DNA from: Thalassotalea psychrophila
Lineage (GTDB): Bacteria > Pseudomonadota > Gammaproteobacteria > Enterobacterales > Alteromonadaceae
NCBI RefSeq assembly: GCF_031583595.1
Contig: NZ_CP134145.1
Location: forward strand, 4,340,001 to 4,404,000
Direction: 5' to 3'
DNA: 64,000 bases
Position 1 is the stretch's first letter. Each line of letters opens with the position of its first letter. The notes under the pieces are model-generated. The model was not told the origin of the DNA. It was given only the letters and a program-made list of their open reading frames with translations, and made no database searches. Positions 9,914 to 20,840 of this stretch are shown in pieces. The position numbers were made by a program, and so were the translations under genes.

Positions 9914-11404
9914 TTAACTTGGAAAAGAGAAACTTACACCTTCGCGTACGCCACTTGACGGCCAACGTTGGGTGATAGTTTTACGTTTAGTATAAAAACG
10001 AACGCCATCAGGTCCGTAGGCATGTAAATCACCAAACAAAGAACGCTTCCATCCCCCGAAACTATGGTAGGCAACAGGTACTGGTAGTGGCACATTAATA
10101 CCTACCATACCAACTTGAATATGATCTGAGAAGTAACGCGCCGCTTCGCCATCGCGAGTAAAGATACAGGTGCCATTGCCGTATTCGTGATCATTAATTA
10201 ACTTCATTGCTTCGTCCATAGTTTTCACTCGTACAACTTGCAATACCGGGCCAAAGATTTCAGCTTTGTAGCTCTCCATTTCAGGGGTAACACTGTCGAT
10301 GAGAGTAGCACCAACAAAAAATCCGTTATCATAACCCTCTACATTAGGCTCTCGACCATCAACAACAATGTTTGCCCCTTGTTGCTCAGCGCTGTTAATG
10401 TAACCCACTACTTTATCTTTATGTTGGCAAGTAATTACCGGACCAAAGTCATTGCTTGGTGTGTCATAAGCGCCAACGCTTAAACCTTGCATCGCGGTAC
10501 TCATTTTTTCAACCAGAGTGTCTGCGGCTTTATCGCCAACAGCAACAGCAACAGAAAGTGCCATACATCGTTCACCAGATGAACCAAAAGCGGCACCAAG
10601 TAGTTGGTTTACTGCATTATCCATATCGGCATCAGGCATAACAATGGCGTGGTTTTTTGCACCGCCTAACGCCTGACAGCGTTTGCCATTGGCATTTGCT
10701 GTTGCATAGATATATTCAGCGATAGGTGTTGAGCCAACAAAACTTACCGCTTTAATACGCTGATCAGATAACAACACATCAACGGCTTCTTTGTCACCAT
10801 TAACCACATTCATTACGCCGTCTGGCAAACCCGCTTCTTTAAGCAATTGCGCAATAAATAAGGTAGAGCTAGGATCACGCTCAGACGGTTTTAATACAAA
10901 ACAGTTACCACAAACAATCGCTAGCGGGAACATCCACATAGGGACCATTGCCGGAAAGTTAAATGGGGTGATACCAGCAACAACACCTAACGGTTGAAAC
11001 TCGCTCCAAGAATCAATATTTGGCCCAACGTTGCGACTATGCTCACCTTTTAGTAATTCAGGTGCACCACAGGCAAATTCTACATTTTCAATACCACGTT
11101 GTATTTCACCGGCGGCATCATGGCTTATTTTGCCATGCTCTTGACCAATAAGTTTGGCGATTTGATCAACATTTTGCTCTAGCAACTCCTTGAATTTAAA
11201 CATTACTCGAGCACGTTTAATCACCGGAGTGTCTCGCCACTCTGGAAATGCAGCTTGTGCTGCGGCAATTGCTTGTTCAACTGTTTGTTTTGAGGCTAGG
11301 GCAACCTGCTTTTCGGCAACACCTGTTGCCGGGTTAAATACATCTTGAGTTCGGTTATTATCCGCGACTAGTTCGCCGTTAATTAAGTGGCCTACAATGC
11401 TCAT
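9914..11404 (-). CDS. mmsA: CoA-acylating (methyl)malonate-semialdehyde dehydrogenase
   Basis: A 496-residue aldehyde dehydrogenase of the CoA-acylating MmsA type. The catalytic Cys sits in SSGERCMALSVAV, and PFNFPAMVPMWMFPLAI is the expected MmsA signature; the final HAYGPDGVRFYTKRKTITQRW is also typical. The enzyme turns methylmalonate or malonate semialdehyde plus CoA and NAD into propionyl- or acetyl-CoA and CO2. The aminotransferase just upstream would supply malonate semialdehyde from beta-alanine. A valine or inositol role is less likely because none of those genes is nearby. Confidence 0.92.
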   Translation of the reverse strand: MSIVGHLINGELVADNNRTQDVFNPATGVAEKQVALASKQTVEQAIAAAQAAFPEWRDTPVIKRARVMFKFKELLEQNVDQIAKLIGQEHGKISHDAAGEIQRGIENVEFACGAPELLKGEHSRNVGPNIDSWSEFQPLGVVAGITPFNFPAMVPMWMFPLAIVCGNCFVLKPSERDPSSTLFIAQLLKEAGLPDGVMNVVNGDKEAVDVLLSDQRIKAVSFVGSTPIAEYIYATANANGKRCQALGGAKNHAIVMPDADMDNAVNQLLGAAFGSSGERCMALSVAVAVGDKAADTLVEKMSTAMQGLSVGAYDTPSNDFGPVITCQHKDKVVGYINSAEQQGANIVVDGREPNVEGYDNGFFVGATLIDSVTPEMESYKAEIFGPVLQVVRVKTMDEAMKLINDHEYGNGTCIFTRDGEAARYFSDHIQVGMVGINVPLPVPVAYHSFGGWKRSLFGDLHAYGPDGVRFYTKRKTITQRWPSSGVREGVSFSFPS

Positions 11405-11480
11405 GTTTATTCCTTAGTTGGTAAATTATTTTAAAATCGCTCCTGCAAGAAGCGCTAGAATTATTCTTTATAATCGAGCT

Positions 11481-12827
11481 TTACTCGGTTTCGTTTAATG
11501 AATCGCCAAGGGCATTTATTAAACTGTCAATTTCAAAACTTTCGGTGGTAAATGGCAGACCCAATTGTATAGTATCGCCGCCGTACCTTACGTAAAAACC
11601 CTTCTGCCACATCGTCATTGCTATTTCATAAGGACGCTTGGCCGGTTGACCATCAATGGCAGCAATAGTTAAGCCGCCAGCAAACCCGTAATTACGGATA
11701 TCAGTCACATGTTTTGTGTCTGCTAGACTGTGCAATGCTTGTTCAAACTCACCCGCCATCGATTTTACTCTGCCGGGTAGATCATCTTTTGCCAAAATGT
11801 CTAATGAAGCCAGACCTGCTGCACAAGCAACAGGATGAGCCGAGTAGGTATAGCCGTGTGGTAGTTCAAGCATATAATCGGGCCCTCCTGTTTCCATGAA
11901 AGTGTCATATATTTCTTGCTTGGCAATAACAGCCCCCATAGGAACTACACCATTAGTAAGCTGTTTGGCTACGGTCATCAGATCTGGTACAACACCAAAT
12001 TCTTCTGCGCCAGTATTGGCACCCATACGGCCAAATGCGGTAATTACTTCATCAAAAATTAACAAAATATTATGTTTGTCACATATTTCTCTCAAGCGTT
12101 TTAGGTAACCTTTTGGAGGCGGAATAACGCCTGCTGATCCGGCAAGAGGTTCAACAATTACCGCAGCAATATTAGATGCGTCATATAGCGCAATTTGCTC
12201 GATAAGTTCATCAGCTAAATGCGCACCATGGCTGGGCATTCCTTTAGTAAACTTGTTATCAGCCAACATAGTATGGCCTATATGCCCAGCTTCAATCCCC
12301 TGACCGTAAATTGCTCTATTAGGGCCAATTCCACCAACACTAATCCCACCAAAGTTTACGCCGTGATAGCCTTTACTACGACCAATAAAACGAGTTTTAC
12401 TCGCCATGCCTTTTTTACGCCAATATCCTCTCGCCATTTTGAGAGCAGTTTCAACCGATTCAGAGCCCGAGCCGGTAAAAAATACCCGGTTAAGGCCTGC
12501 AGGGGTAAGTTCAGTTATTCGATGGGCAAGCTCAAAAGATTTTGGGTGACCAAATTGAAACGCAGGTGAATAATCCAATTGTTTTACTTGCTTACTGACC
12601 GCTTCGACGATTTCAGCTCGTGCATGACCTGCACCACAGGTCCATAAACCTGAAAGGCCATCAAAAATTTTTCTGCCAAAAGCGTCAGTGTAGTAATTAC
12701 CCTCGGCGCCAACAATTATCCTTGGGTCTTGCTTGAACTGGCGATTACCAGTAAACGGCATCCAGTGTGCATCTAGCTGATCTTGGCTCAAGCCAGCATA
12801 TGCTAAGTCGTTAGTTTTATTATCCAT
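11481..12827 (-). CDS. Omega-amino acid (beta-alanine)-pyruvate aminotransferase
   Basis: A 448-residue class III aminotransferase. I start it at the ATG ending at 12827 because GAGG precedes it by 7 bases; a TTG 12 bases upstream is the alternative. Asp in LIFDEVITAFGRMG and the PLP Lys in VAKQLTNGVVPMGAV mark the active site, and HWMPFTGNRQFK near the N-terminus is typical of beta-alanine-pyruvate transaminases. It would turn beta-alanine plus pyruvate into malonate semialdehyde plus alanine, which MmsA can finish. It is the first gene of the operon and is divergent from the LysR gene. Confidence 0.88.
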   Translation of the reverse strand: MDNKTNDLAYAGLSQDQLDAHWMPFTGNRQFKQDPRIIVGAEGNYYTDAFGRKIFDGLSGLWTCGAGHARAEIVEAVSKQVKQLDYSPAFQFGHPKSFELAHRITELTPAGLNRVFFTGSGSESVETALKMARGYWRKKGMASKTRFIGRSKGYHGVNFGGISVGGIGPNRAIYGQGIEAGHIGHTMLADNKFTKGMPSHGAHLADELIEQIALYDASNIAAVIVEPLAGSAGVIPPPKGYLKRLREICDKHNILLIFDEVITAFGRMGANTGAEEFGVVPDLMTVAKQLTNGVVPMGAVIAKQEIYDTFMETGGPDYMLELPHGYTYSAHPVACAAGLASLDILAKDDLPGRVKSMAGEFEQALHSLADTKHVTDIRNYGFAGGLTIAAIDGQPAKRPYEIAMTMWQKGFYVRYGGDTIQLGLPFTTESFEIDSLINALGDSLNETE

Positions 12828-12933
12828 AAGTCGCCTCAACGAATTTCATCATCTATTGACTTTATTATCCTCATATTGATAGTTTATTAAATTCAACATT
12901 TTTAATGCTAGGTTAAGTAAATGGTTAACTATA

Positions 12934-13851
12934 ATGAGCAAAACTAAAAACTTATTGCCACGCCAGCTAGGAGATCCGCACATTAGATTGTTGCGGATAT
13001 TTAAAGTTGTGATCGAAAGTGGTGGCTTTGCTGCCGCCGAAGTAGAACTTAATATCAGTAGACCCGCGATTAGCTTAGCGATTTCTGAATTGGAATCATT
13101 GTTAAATATGAAACTATGTAATCGTGGTCGCTCGGGATTTTCAATCACCGAACAAGGCAGCCATGTATATCAGTCAACTCTGCAACTACTAGGAAGTTTA
13201 GAAACCTTCAAGTCACAAATAAATGCCATTAATACCGATTTGGTCGGTGATTTTAATATTGGTATTACTGATAACCTGGTAACCATTGAGCAAATGCGTA
13301 TTACTCAGGCGTTAAGTGCATTAAAGCACCGCGCACCAGAAGTAATTATAAATATTCGAATGATCCCGCCGCATGACATTGAATCTGCAATCCTTGATGG
13401 TCAGTTGCACCTTGGTGTTGTGCCAGACTTACGCACATTACCAGGCTTAAGTTATCAGCCTCTTTATAAAGAAAAGTCATTGCTTTATTGCAGTGACAAG
13501 CACCCTTTGTTTAATCAGGATCTACATCTTATTAGTGATGAAGCATTAAACAAATATGATGCGGTTGTACCTAATTACCCACAGCAGGCTGAAATAAAAC
13601 AACAACAAACCATGCTGAAGGCTGCTGCAACGTCGAGTGACCGAGAAGGGATTGCTTTTTTAATATTAACCGGACGTTTTCTTGGCTTTCTGCCTACTCA
13701 TTTTGCTCAACGCTGGGTCAATCAGGACAAACTACGAGCAATAGATTCACAACAAAGAGGTTTTGATACGAATTTTTCAGTGATAACGCGTAAAGGTGCT
13801 CGCAGTAATTTGATCCTTGAGGCATATATTGAAGAGCTAAATAAGCTATAA
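12934..13851 (+). CDS. LysR-family transcriptional regulator
   Basis: A 305-residue LysR regulator with an N-terminal winged helix (HIRLLRIFKVVIESGGFAAAEVELNISRPAISLAISELES, about 16-55) and a periplasmic-binding-like effector domain. It is transcribed away from the aminotransferase-mmsA-cupin-FAD operon with about 105 bases between the two starts, the usual layout for a LysR protein that controls its divergent neighbour. The shared gap is AT-rich and I cannot fix a single T-N11-A box. The inducer is probably an operon substrate such as beta-alanine or a related amine. Confidence 0.9.
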   Translation: MSKTKNLLPRQLGDPHIRLLRIFKVVIESGGFAAAEVELNISRPAISLAISELESLLNMKLCNRGRSGFSITEQGSHVYQSTLQLLGSLETFKSQINAINTDLVGDFNIGITDNLVTIEQMRITQALSALKHRAPEVIINIRMIPPHDIESAILDGQLHLGVVPDLRTLPGLSYQPLYKEKSLLYCSDKHPLFNQDLHLISDEALNKYDAVVPNYPQQAEIKQQQTMLKAAATSSDREGIAFLILTGRFLGFLPTHFAQRWVNQDKLRAIDSQQRGFDTNFSVITRKGARSNLILEAYIEELNKL

Positions 13852-13997
13852 ATGTTTTCCACTAAAATTTAGTAGCTTGATTACCGAAGAGTGTTATTGA
13901 AGATTAAATTCAATAGGTGTACTGTAAAGCTATATTTATCGCAAATCTTTCCGTCATTATTTGCACAATAATAAGCTAGAATTTCAAAGGGAATAAC

Positions 13998-14411
13998 ATG
14001 TTTTACGAAATCATAAAGCCACGTGTGGGTGAAACTGATGCACTTGGCCATATCAACAATACGGTTCTCCCTCAATGGTTTGAAGCTGCAAGAAACCCAA
14101 TTTTTAAACTATTTAATCCTGATCAATCACTGAATTTACAGCAGTGGAATTTGATTTTGGCAAATATGACTCTCGATTTTCACATCCCGTTAAAATTTGG
14201 TAAAGATGTTGAAATTAAAACCTATGTTAAGCGTATTGGAAACACTTCGTTAGATGTTTATCAAGAAGCTTGGCAAGACAACGTTAAATACGTTTCGGGT
14301 ACAGCGGTGATGGTTCATTATGATTATTTAAAGAAAAAACCGCAGCCAATAACCAGTATTTTTAAACAGAAACTTCACGTCCATTTTATTCAGTCGTTTG
14401 AACACAACTAA
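13998..14411 (+). CDS. Hot-dog acyl-CoA thioesterase (4HBT family)
   Basis: A 137-residue single hot-dog domain. RVGETDALGHINN near the N-terminus is the 4HBT/YbgC signature with the catalytic Asp, and the length is normal. Such enzymes hydrolyse acyl-CoA thioesters in the cytoplasm. The gene stands alone between the LysR gene and the convergent PhyH-type gene. The start follows AAAGGGAA closely. Acyl chain preference cannot be told. Confidence 0.85.
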   Translation: MFYEIIKPRVGETDALGHINNTVLPQWFEAARNPIFKLFNPDQSLNLQQWNLILANMTLDFHIPLKFGKDVEIKTYVKRIGNTSLDVYQEAWQDNVKYVSGTAVMVHYDYLKKKPQPITSIFKQKLHVHFIQSFEHN

Positions 14412-14437
14412 ATAAAAATTATGCAATAGTTGCCAAC

Positions 14438-15226
14438 TTAAGACTCGAACCAATTCCCATCAGGATCATCCGGGTAAACACCAAGATAGTCACCGTGGCT
14501 TTGGTAGCCCATTAAGCGCCGTATTTTCTCGGGGTAACTGTTGACTGTTTCGCGAGGAATCGTTAAATATTGATTTTCTTCCTGTCGCAGCCAGCCAAGA
14601 CTATAAGTAGTGATTAACCCAGAGCGAGGCGCTCGGGTTTTATTGGCGCCACCACCATGTAAGGTAGAGCCTAGATAAAGAAACACGGAGCCTTTTGCCA
14701 TCACCGCCTGAGTAATATCAGAGGCTTTTACATTGCTACTATCACGAAGGTCCTGGCTACCCGGCACTACACGAGTGGCACCATTGTACAAGGTAAAATC
14801 ATCCAATGCCCACATTGCGGCAATCTGGAACTCAACATCAGGAATACGAATGGGGTAAAAATCATCATCGCGGTGAAGCACCTGTTCGGCTTCACCTGGT
14901 TGAATTTTAATCGCGGTAGAGCTGCCTATCCGATAACACTCGCAGTGGCGTTTTAGTATGTTATCTGCAACGTCTATAACTAGCGGGTGAGCAATAAGTT
15001 CCGAAGCAGTTCGCGATAAAGCCAGTACACCACTGAGCCGGAGGGTTTTATAGCCATTAAAATCGTTCTCAAATAAATGGCCTTCTCGTTCAAAGGCTGA
15101 GCTCAATTCGGTTTTGACATTCTCAACAATTTCATCAGATGCCTGGTCTTTAACGATAACACCGCCGTCCTTAAGTAGAGCCTGGACAATTTCGCTCTTT
15201 TTCTCTGATGTGTTGAATGTCTGCAT
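14438..15226 (-). CDS. Phytanoyl-CoA dioxygenase family (Fe/2-oxoglutarate) protein
   Basis: A 262-residue PhyH-family oxygenase. The iron ligands are His and Asp in VLHRDDDFYP and the distal His in STLHGGGANKTRAPRSG; the Arg that follows would hold 2-oxoglutarate. The family hydroxylates lipids or small metabolites. It converges with the thioesterase gene with only 26 bases between stops and has its own promoter region to the right. The substrate cannot be inferred. Confidence 0.85.
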   Translation of the reverse strand: MQTFNTSEKKSEIVQALLKDGGVIVKDQASDEIVENVKTELSSAFEREGHLFENDFNGYKTLRLSGVLALSRTASELIAHPLVIDVADNILKRHCECYRIGSSTAIKIQPGEAEQVLHRDDDFYPIRIPDVEFQIAAMWALDDFTLYNGATRVVPGSQDLRDSSNVKASDITQAVMAKGSVFLYLGSTLHGGGANKTRAPRSGLITTYSLGWLRQEENQYLTIPRETVNSYPEKIRRLMGYQSHGDYLGVYPDDPDGNWFES

Positions 15227-15431
15227 TATCAGGTGCCTTTATTGTTATACACATCACTTGAGAATATCCTAAATTGATTTAGGTGCCTAATTTACTTAAC
15301 AAATACCTACATTTAAAGTATCAGAATGTAATCTAAAGCAACTGACACAATTAATGTCGCATATCAGCATTGATAATTACGGCGTTTACCTTTTATAAGC
15401 ACAAGAAATACCGCAACAGTAATTAGTAGCG

Positions 15432-15574
15432 GCATTGGTAGGTGCAAGTTTGATGTTATTGGCCGATTGGCTCGGATAAAACATAATGTTCACACCCAAA
15501 TTGCCGCGGGCACTTTGGTGGTGATGCTAGGCCGTTGCTATTTTATGTGTATTTTAATAAAACAGCTTCGCTAG
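15432..15574 (+). pseudogene. Remnant of a FecCD-type iron-siderophore ABC permease
   Basis: No intact frame exists in the 15227-15613 gap, but two frames joined by a frameshift near 15478 read ALVGASLMLLADWLG and then VHTQIAAGTLVVMLG before a TAG at 15572. That is the C-terminal helix pattern of FecCD permeases (a run ending in LLADWLAR, then a polar turn, then a helix entering the last membrane segment). Only about 45 residues survive and the rest of the gene is gone. It looks like a deletion scar. The match is from memory of the family and is moderate. Confidence 0.5.
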
Positions 15575-15613
15575 TATAAAAGAATAGGACTAACAACAAA
15601 GTACACTCATTAA

Positions 15614-16237
15614 TTAATTGGAATCAGCTAAAAAAATGTCTACTGCCTTATCGCATATTTCTTCAATGTGGCTGATGTCGGTATAAATACCATCAATTAA
15701 TAATTTAGCGATGCCATGAATTGTTCCCCAGAGTACTTGAGACATACGTAAGGCATCGTGTTTATCATTATTGCTACTGTTTAGTAATTTTATTTTTTGC
15801 CATTCATTGATCATTTCAAGCTGAAACTGAAAGCAAGGATAAGCGACATCTTTTAATTCTTGAGTACTGTTTTTTTGCATCCAAATGGTACGGCCAAACA
15901 TTAACTCATATAACTCAGGGTTATTTTTAGCAAAACTAACGTACTGATGCACATAGAGAGAAAACTTTTCCTTCATAGAAGTATCAGTGTTGTTAAAGTT
16001 AGTTTTAGTAATTTTATACAGTTGTTTATAGCCAACTTCAGCGATACCGCAAAGCAAAGAATTTTTATCTTTAAAATGATGATAGGGTGCAGCTCTGGAA
16101 ACTCCAACACGAGCAGCAATTTTACGTAAAGTAATTTCTTCTATACCATTTTCTTTAAGCATTTCACTTGCGGTTACCAGTAACGTACTGCGTAAATCGC
16201 CATGATGATATTTTAATTTTTCAGGATTATCTTTCAT
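15614..16237 (-). CDS. TetR-family repressor of the fadH-acyl-CoA dehydrogenase operon
   Basis: A 207-residue TetR protein. The helix-turn-helix lies at about residues 30-62 (ITLRKIAARVGVSRAAPYHHFKDKNSLL), and the C-terminal domain resembles the WHG type. Its own promoter region has the palindrome at 16292-16304, and the same motif occurs twice before fadH. That pattern points to autoregulation plus repression of the adjacent beta-oxidation operon, probably relieved by an acyl-CoA or fatty acid. It sits downstream of the acyl-CoA dehydrogenase but is set apart by a hairpin at 16329. Confidence 0.88.
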   Translation of the reverse strand: MKDNPEKLKYHHGDLRSTLLVTASEMLKENGIEEITLRKIAARVGVSRAAPYHHFKDKNSLLCGIAEVGYKQLYKITKTNFNNTDTSMKEKFSLYVHQYVSFAKNNPELYELMFGRTIWMQKNSTQELKDVAYPCFQFQLEMINEWQKIKLLNSSNNDKHDALRMSQVLWGTIHGIAKLLIDGIYTDISHIEEICDKAVDIFLADSN

Positions 16238-16291
16238 AGGTGTGAATTTAACAATGAATGATCTAATTGTCTATTTGCGAAACCACATATC

Positions 16292-16304
16292 TTGACAATG
16301 TCAT
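16292..16304. promoter_or_regulatory. Predicted TetR operator in front of the tetR gene
   Basis: TTGACAATGTCAT has the core TGACA-n-TGTCA, 55 bases upstream of the tetR start. With the preceding TATC it matches the reverse complement of the second fadH operator over 17 bases except at the central base. Assignment to this TetR protein is inferred from the shared motif and adjacency. Confidence 0.7.
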
Positions 16305-16328
16305 GAAATAAGTGTTTTTTACAAGCAT

Positions 16329-16375
16329 AATTGCACCCAATATAGACAAGAAATATGTCTTTACTGGGTGCAATT
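16329..16375. terminator. Nested hairpin between acyl-CoA dehydrogenase gene and tetR
   Basis: AATTGCACCCA pairs with TGGGTGCAATT, and AGACA/TGTCT pair inside the loop. It follows the stop of the minus-strand acyl-CoA dehydrogenase. T runs are short on either side, so it may be a terminator or only a stabilising structure. Confidence 0.5.
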
Positions 16376-16421
16376 TTATGCTGAGTGGTTTGTAAATGTC
16401 ACCTTAATATTATGGCTTCAA

Positions 16422-18215
16422 CTAAAAAACAAACTCTTCTTCGTTAAGCGCCATCATACTTTTACCACCTGTATTAATACATGCGGCATGTCCTTTTGCT
16501 CGCGGTAGCATGCGATCAAAATAAAAATGTGCGGTTTTCAGCTTAGCTTGATAGAAGCTGTCATCTGAACCGGCCGCGATATTGGTTAGTGCAACTTTCG
16601 CCATTTTTGCCCAAAAGTAAGCCAACACGATATAGCCTGAATACATTAAATAATCGACTGATGCGGCACCAATTTCATCTGGATTTTTGATTGCTTTCTT
16701 ACCAACACTTTGTGTAAGTAACTGCCATTCTTCAGAGTATTCCATGATAGGCGTAATAAAGGGTTTCATAGCTTCTAGCGAAGAGTTTTGTTGGCAGAAT
16801 GTCACCATTTCACTTATGAATGGTTTCATGATTTCGCCTTGACTGCCTAAAATTTTACGGGCTAGTAAATCAAGAGCTTGTATACCTGTCGTCCCCTCAT
16901 AAAGCATGCTGATGCGAGCATCACGCATTAATTGCTCCATACCCCATTCTTGTATAAAACCATGCCCGCCAAATATTTGTACGCCATGACTTGTTGCTTC
17001 AAAACCAAGTTCAGTAAGAAAAGCTTTTCCAATAGGAGTTAGCAAGGCAAGTTTATTTTCTGCCTGCACTTTTAGTTCAGGGTCGGTTTCTGCATAACTG
17101 CTGTCTACCAATTGCGCTAAGTAACCAACTAGTGCGCGGCCGCCCTCTGCGATTGATTTTTGTGTCAACAACATACGACGTACATCAGGATGAACGATGA
17201 TTGCATCAGCAGGTCCATCAGGGTTTTTGACGCCTGAAATAGCGCGCATTTGCAAACGGTCTTTTGCGTAAGTTAATGCACCTTGAAAGGAAGCGTCAGC
17301 TGAGGCTACACCTTCATTAGATACAGCTAAACGCGCAGCATTCATAAAGGTAAACATACAATTTAGCCCCTTATTTACCTTACCAATTAAATAGCCCTTT
17401 GCACCATCAAAATTCATCACACAGGTTGAATTTGCGTGTATGCCCATTTTATGTTCGATAGAACCACAAATTAAGCTATTGCGATCAGCTATTTCACCTG
17501 ATTCGGTCACATTAAATTTAGGTACGGCAAATAAAGAGATGCCTCGGGTGCCTTCAGGTGAGCCAGGAATACGGGCGATAACTATATGTATAATGTTTTC
17601 AGATAAATCATGCTCACCACCTGAAATAAATATTTTTGTGCCGGTAATAGCATAACTGCCATTTTCATTTAATTCGGCTTTTGTTCTAAGCAGACCTAAA
17701 TCGGTACCACAATGAGGCTCGGTTAAGCACATAGTCCCAGTCCACGTACCTTCAACTAATTTAGGCATAAACATGGTTTTCTGTACTGCAGTTCCGTGCG
17801 CTTCAATGGTTGCTGATGCCCCATGGCTCAACCCTGCGTATATAGAAAAACTATTATTTGCCGCTGAAAGCATTTCGCCTATATGCGTATTCAATGAGTG
17901 CGGTAAACCTTGTCCGCCAAATTCAACGTTATGGGAAAGCGTTGGCCACCCTGCATCAACATATTGTTGGTATGCACCTTTAAAGCCTGAAGGTGTCGTC
18001 ACTTCGCCGTCTTTCCAGGTACAGCCTTCTTGATCACCCGACTTATTGATGGGTGCGATAACTTGCTCAGAAAATTTTGCCGCTTCCGCCAAGATAGCGT
18101 CGAGCATATCAGGCGTGGCATCTTGGTAACCTAAACGTTGATAGTGTTCTTCACAATTCAACAACTCTTGCATCACAAATTTTATGTCACGCAAGGGTGT
18201 TTTATAATCTGGCAT
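16422..18215 (-). CDS. Acyl-CoA dehydrogenase (about 600-residue bacterial type)
   Basis: A 597-residue FAD acyl-CoA dehydrogenase with the extended C-terminal helical domain of the large bacterial class. Motifs include MCLTEPHCGTDLGLLRTKA (FAD and substrate region) and MLYEGTTGIQALDLLARK, whose Glu is the usual catalytic base. The N-terminus MPDYKTPLRDIKFVMQEL is typical. It makes the first dehydrogenation of fatty-acid beta-oxidation. It lies 39 bases after fadH, so the two form an operon read from the promoter with two TetR operators. Confidence 0.93.
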   Translation of the reverse strand: MPDYKTPLRDIKFVMQELLNCEEHYQRLGYQDATPDMLDAILAEAAKFSEQVIAPINKSGDQEGCTWKDGEVTTPSGFKGAYQQYVDAGWPTLSHNVEFGGQGLPHSLNTHIGEMLSAANNSFSIYAGLSHGASATIEAHGTAVQKTMFMPKLVEGTWTGTMCLTEPHCGTDLGLLRTKAELNENGSYAITGTKIFISGGEHDLSENIIHIVIARIPGSPEGTRGISLFAVPKFNVTESGEIADRNSLICGSIEHKMGIHANSTCVMNFDGAKGYLIGKVNKGLNCMFTFMNAARLAVSNEGVASADASFQGALTYAKDRLQMRAISGVKNPDGPADAIIVHPDVRRMLLTQKSIAEGGRALVGYLAQLVDSSYAETDPELKVQAENKLALLTPIGKAFLTELGFEATSHGVQIFGGHGFIQEWGMEQLMRDARISMLYEGTTGIQALDLLARKILGSQGEIMKPFISEMVTFCQQNSSLEAMKPFITPIMEYSEEWQLLTQSVGKKAIKNPDEIGAASVDYLMYSGYIVLAYFWAKMAKVALTNIAAGSDDSFYQAKLKTAHFYFDRMLPRAKGHAACINTGGKSMMALNEEEFVF

Positions 18216-18254
18216 AATTTTGATTCCTTATGATTATATTTGAGGAGTAAATAT

Positions 18255-20291
<2,037 letters not shown>

Positions 20292-20327
20292 TTATAATGA
20301 TCATGAATGTTAACTTGAACCGCAAAG

Positions 20328-20340
20328 TTGACACTGTCAA
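20328..20340. promoter_or_regulatory. Predicted TetR operator 1 upstream of fadH
   Basis: TTGACACTGTCAA is a perfect palindrome around a central C, 49 bases upstream of the fadH start. The core TGACAnTGTCA is the same as at 20371 and 16292. Confidence 0.72.
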
Positions 20341-20370
20341 GTTAGCCGGCAAACAAAATAACGCCAAAAC

Positions 20371-20383
20371 ATGACACTGTCAA
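20371..20383. promoter_or_regulatory. Predicted TetR operator 2 upstream of fadH
   Basis: ATGACACTGTCAA lies 43 bases (about four helical turns) from operator 1, so two dimers would bind the same face of the DNA. Followed by GATA, it mirrors the site in front of tetR. Confidence 0.7.
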
Positions 20384-20840
20384 GATAGTTAATAAGTAAT
20401 TCGCTTTAAAATTGATCTAAATTATAAAAATACATAGGTTTAAACAGTCTAACGGCGCATACCAATGGCATTATAATCGCTTTGCATTTAGCACAATGTT
20501 TCTTTGCTTAGCAGATAAATGTGGGGTCCAAATTAAGGTGAAATTCACCTCTATTTAAAATCAATAACTTAGGGGGATAATCCAGATAGCCTTTTAGATC
20601 TGATCCAGATAATGGTGAGATTAGCCGCACAAAATCCAGCTAATTCTAAAACCGAAAACACATAATAATTATAAGTAAATCAATATTATATATGCGATTC
20701 CATGGGGAACTTTTACAGCATATCAAAAATTAGATGAATAGCAAGAAGTGTGTTAACGAGGCAGATACGAGAATAGCTGTACTCTGTGAGTACAGCTATT
20801 TTAAAAGGTTAGATTGTTTAGCAATAACAGACGTTTGATT
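20384..20840. other. Gap between fadH promoter and transposition genes; likely holds a transposon end
   Basis: No gene is visible. It contains a 13-bp perfect hairpin with a 3-base loop (AATAGCTGTACTC, 20772-20800), followed on the plus strand by TTTT, and a short palindrome GGTGAAATTCACC near 20540. The block 20461-20497 resembles, in inverted orientation, 26468-26504 beyond tnsA: CAATGG and TTTGCA occur in both with the same 12-base spacing. One end of the Tn7-like element should lie here, but I cannot fix the terminal base. Confidence 0.45.

Noticed and set aside
12849..13148. Minus-strand frame opposite the LysR gene
   Set aside because: It lies antisense to the conserved helix-turn-helix of the LysR gene and matches no family.
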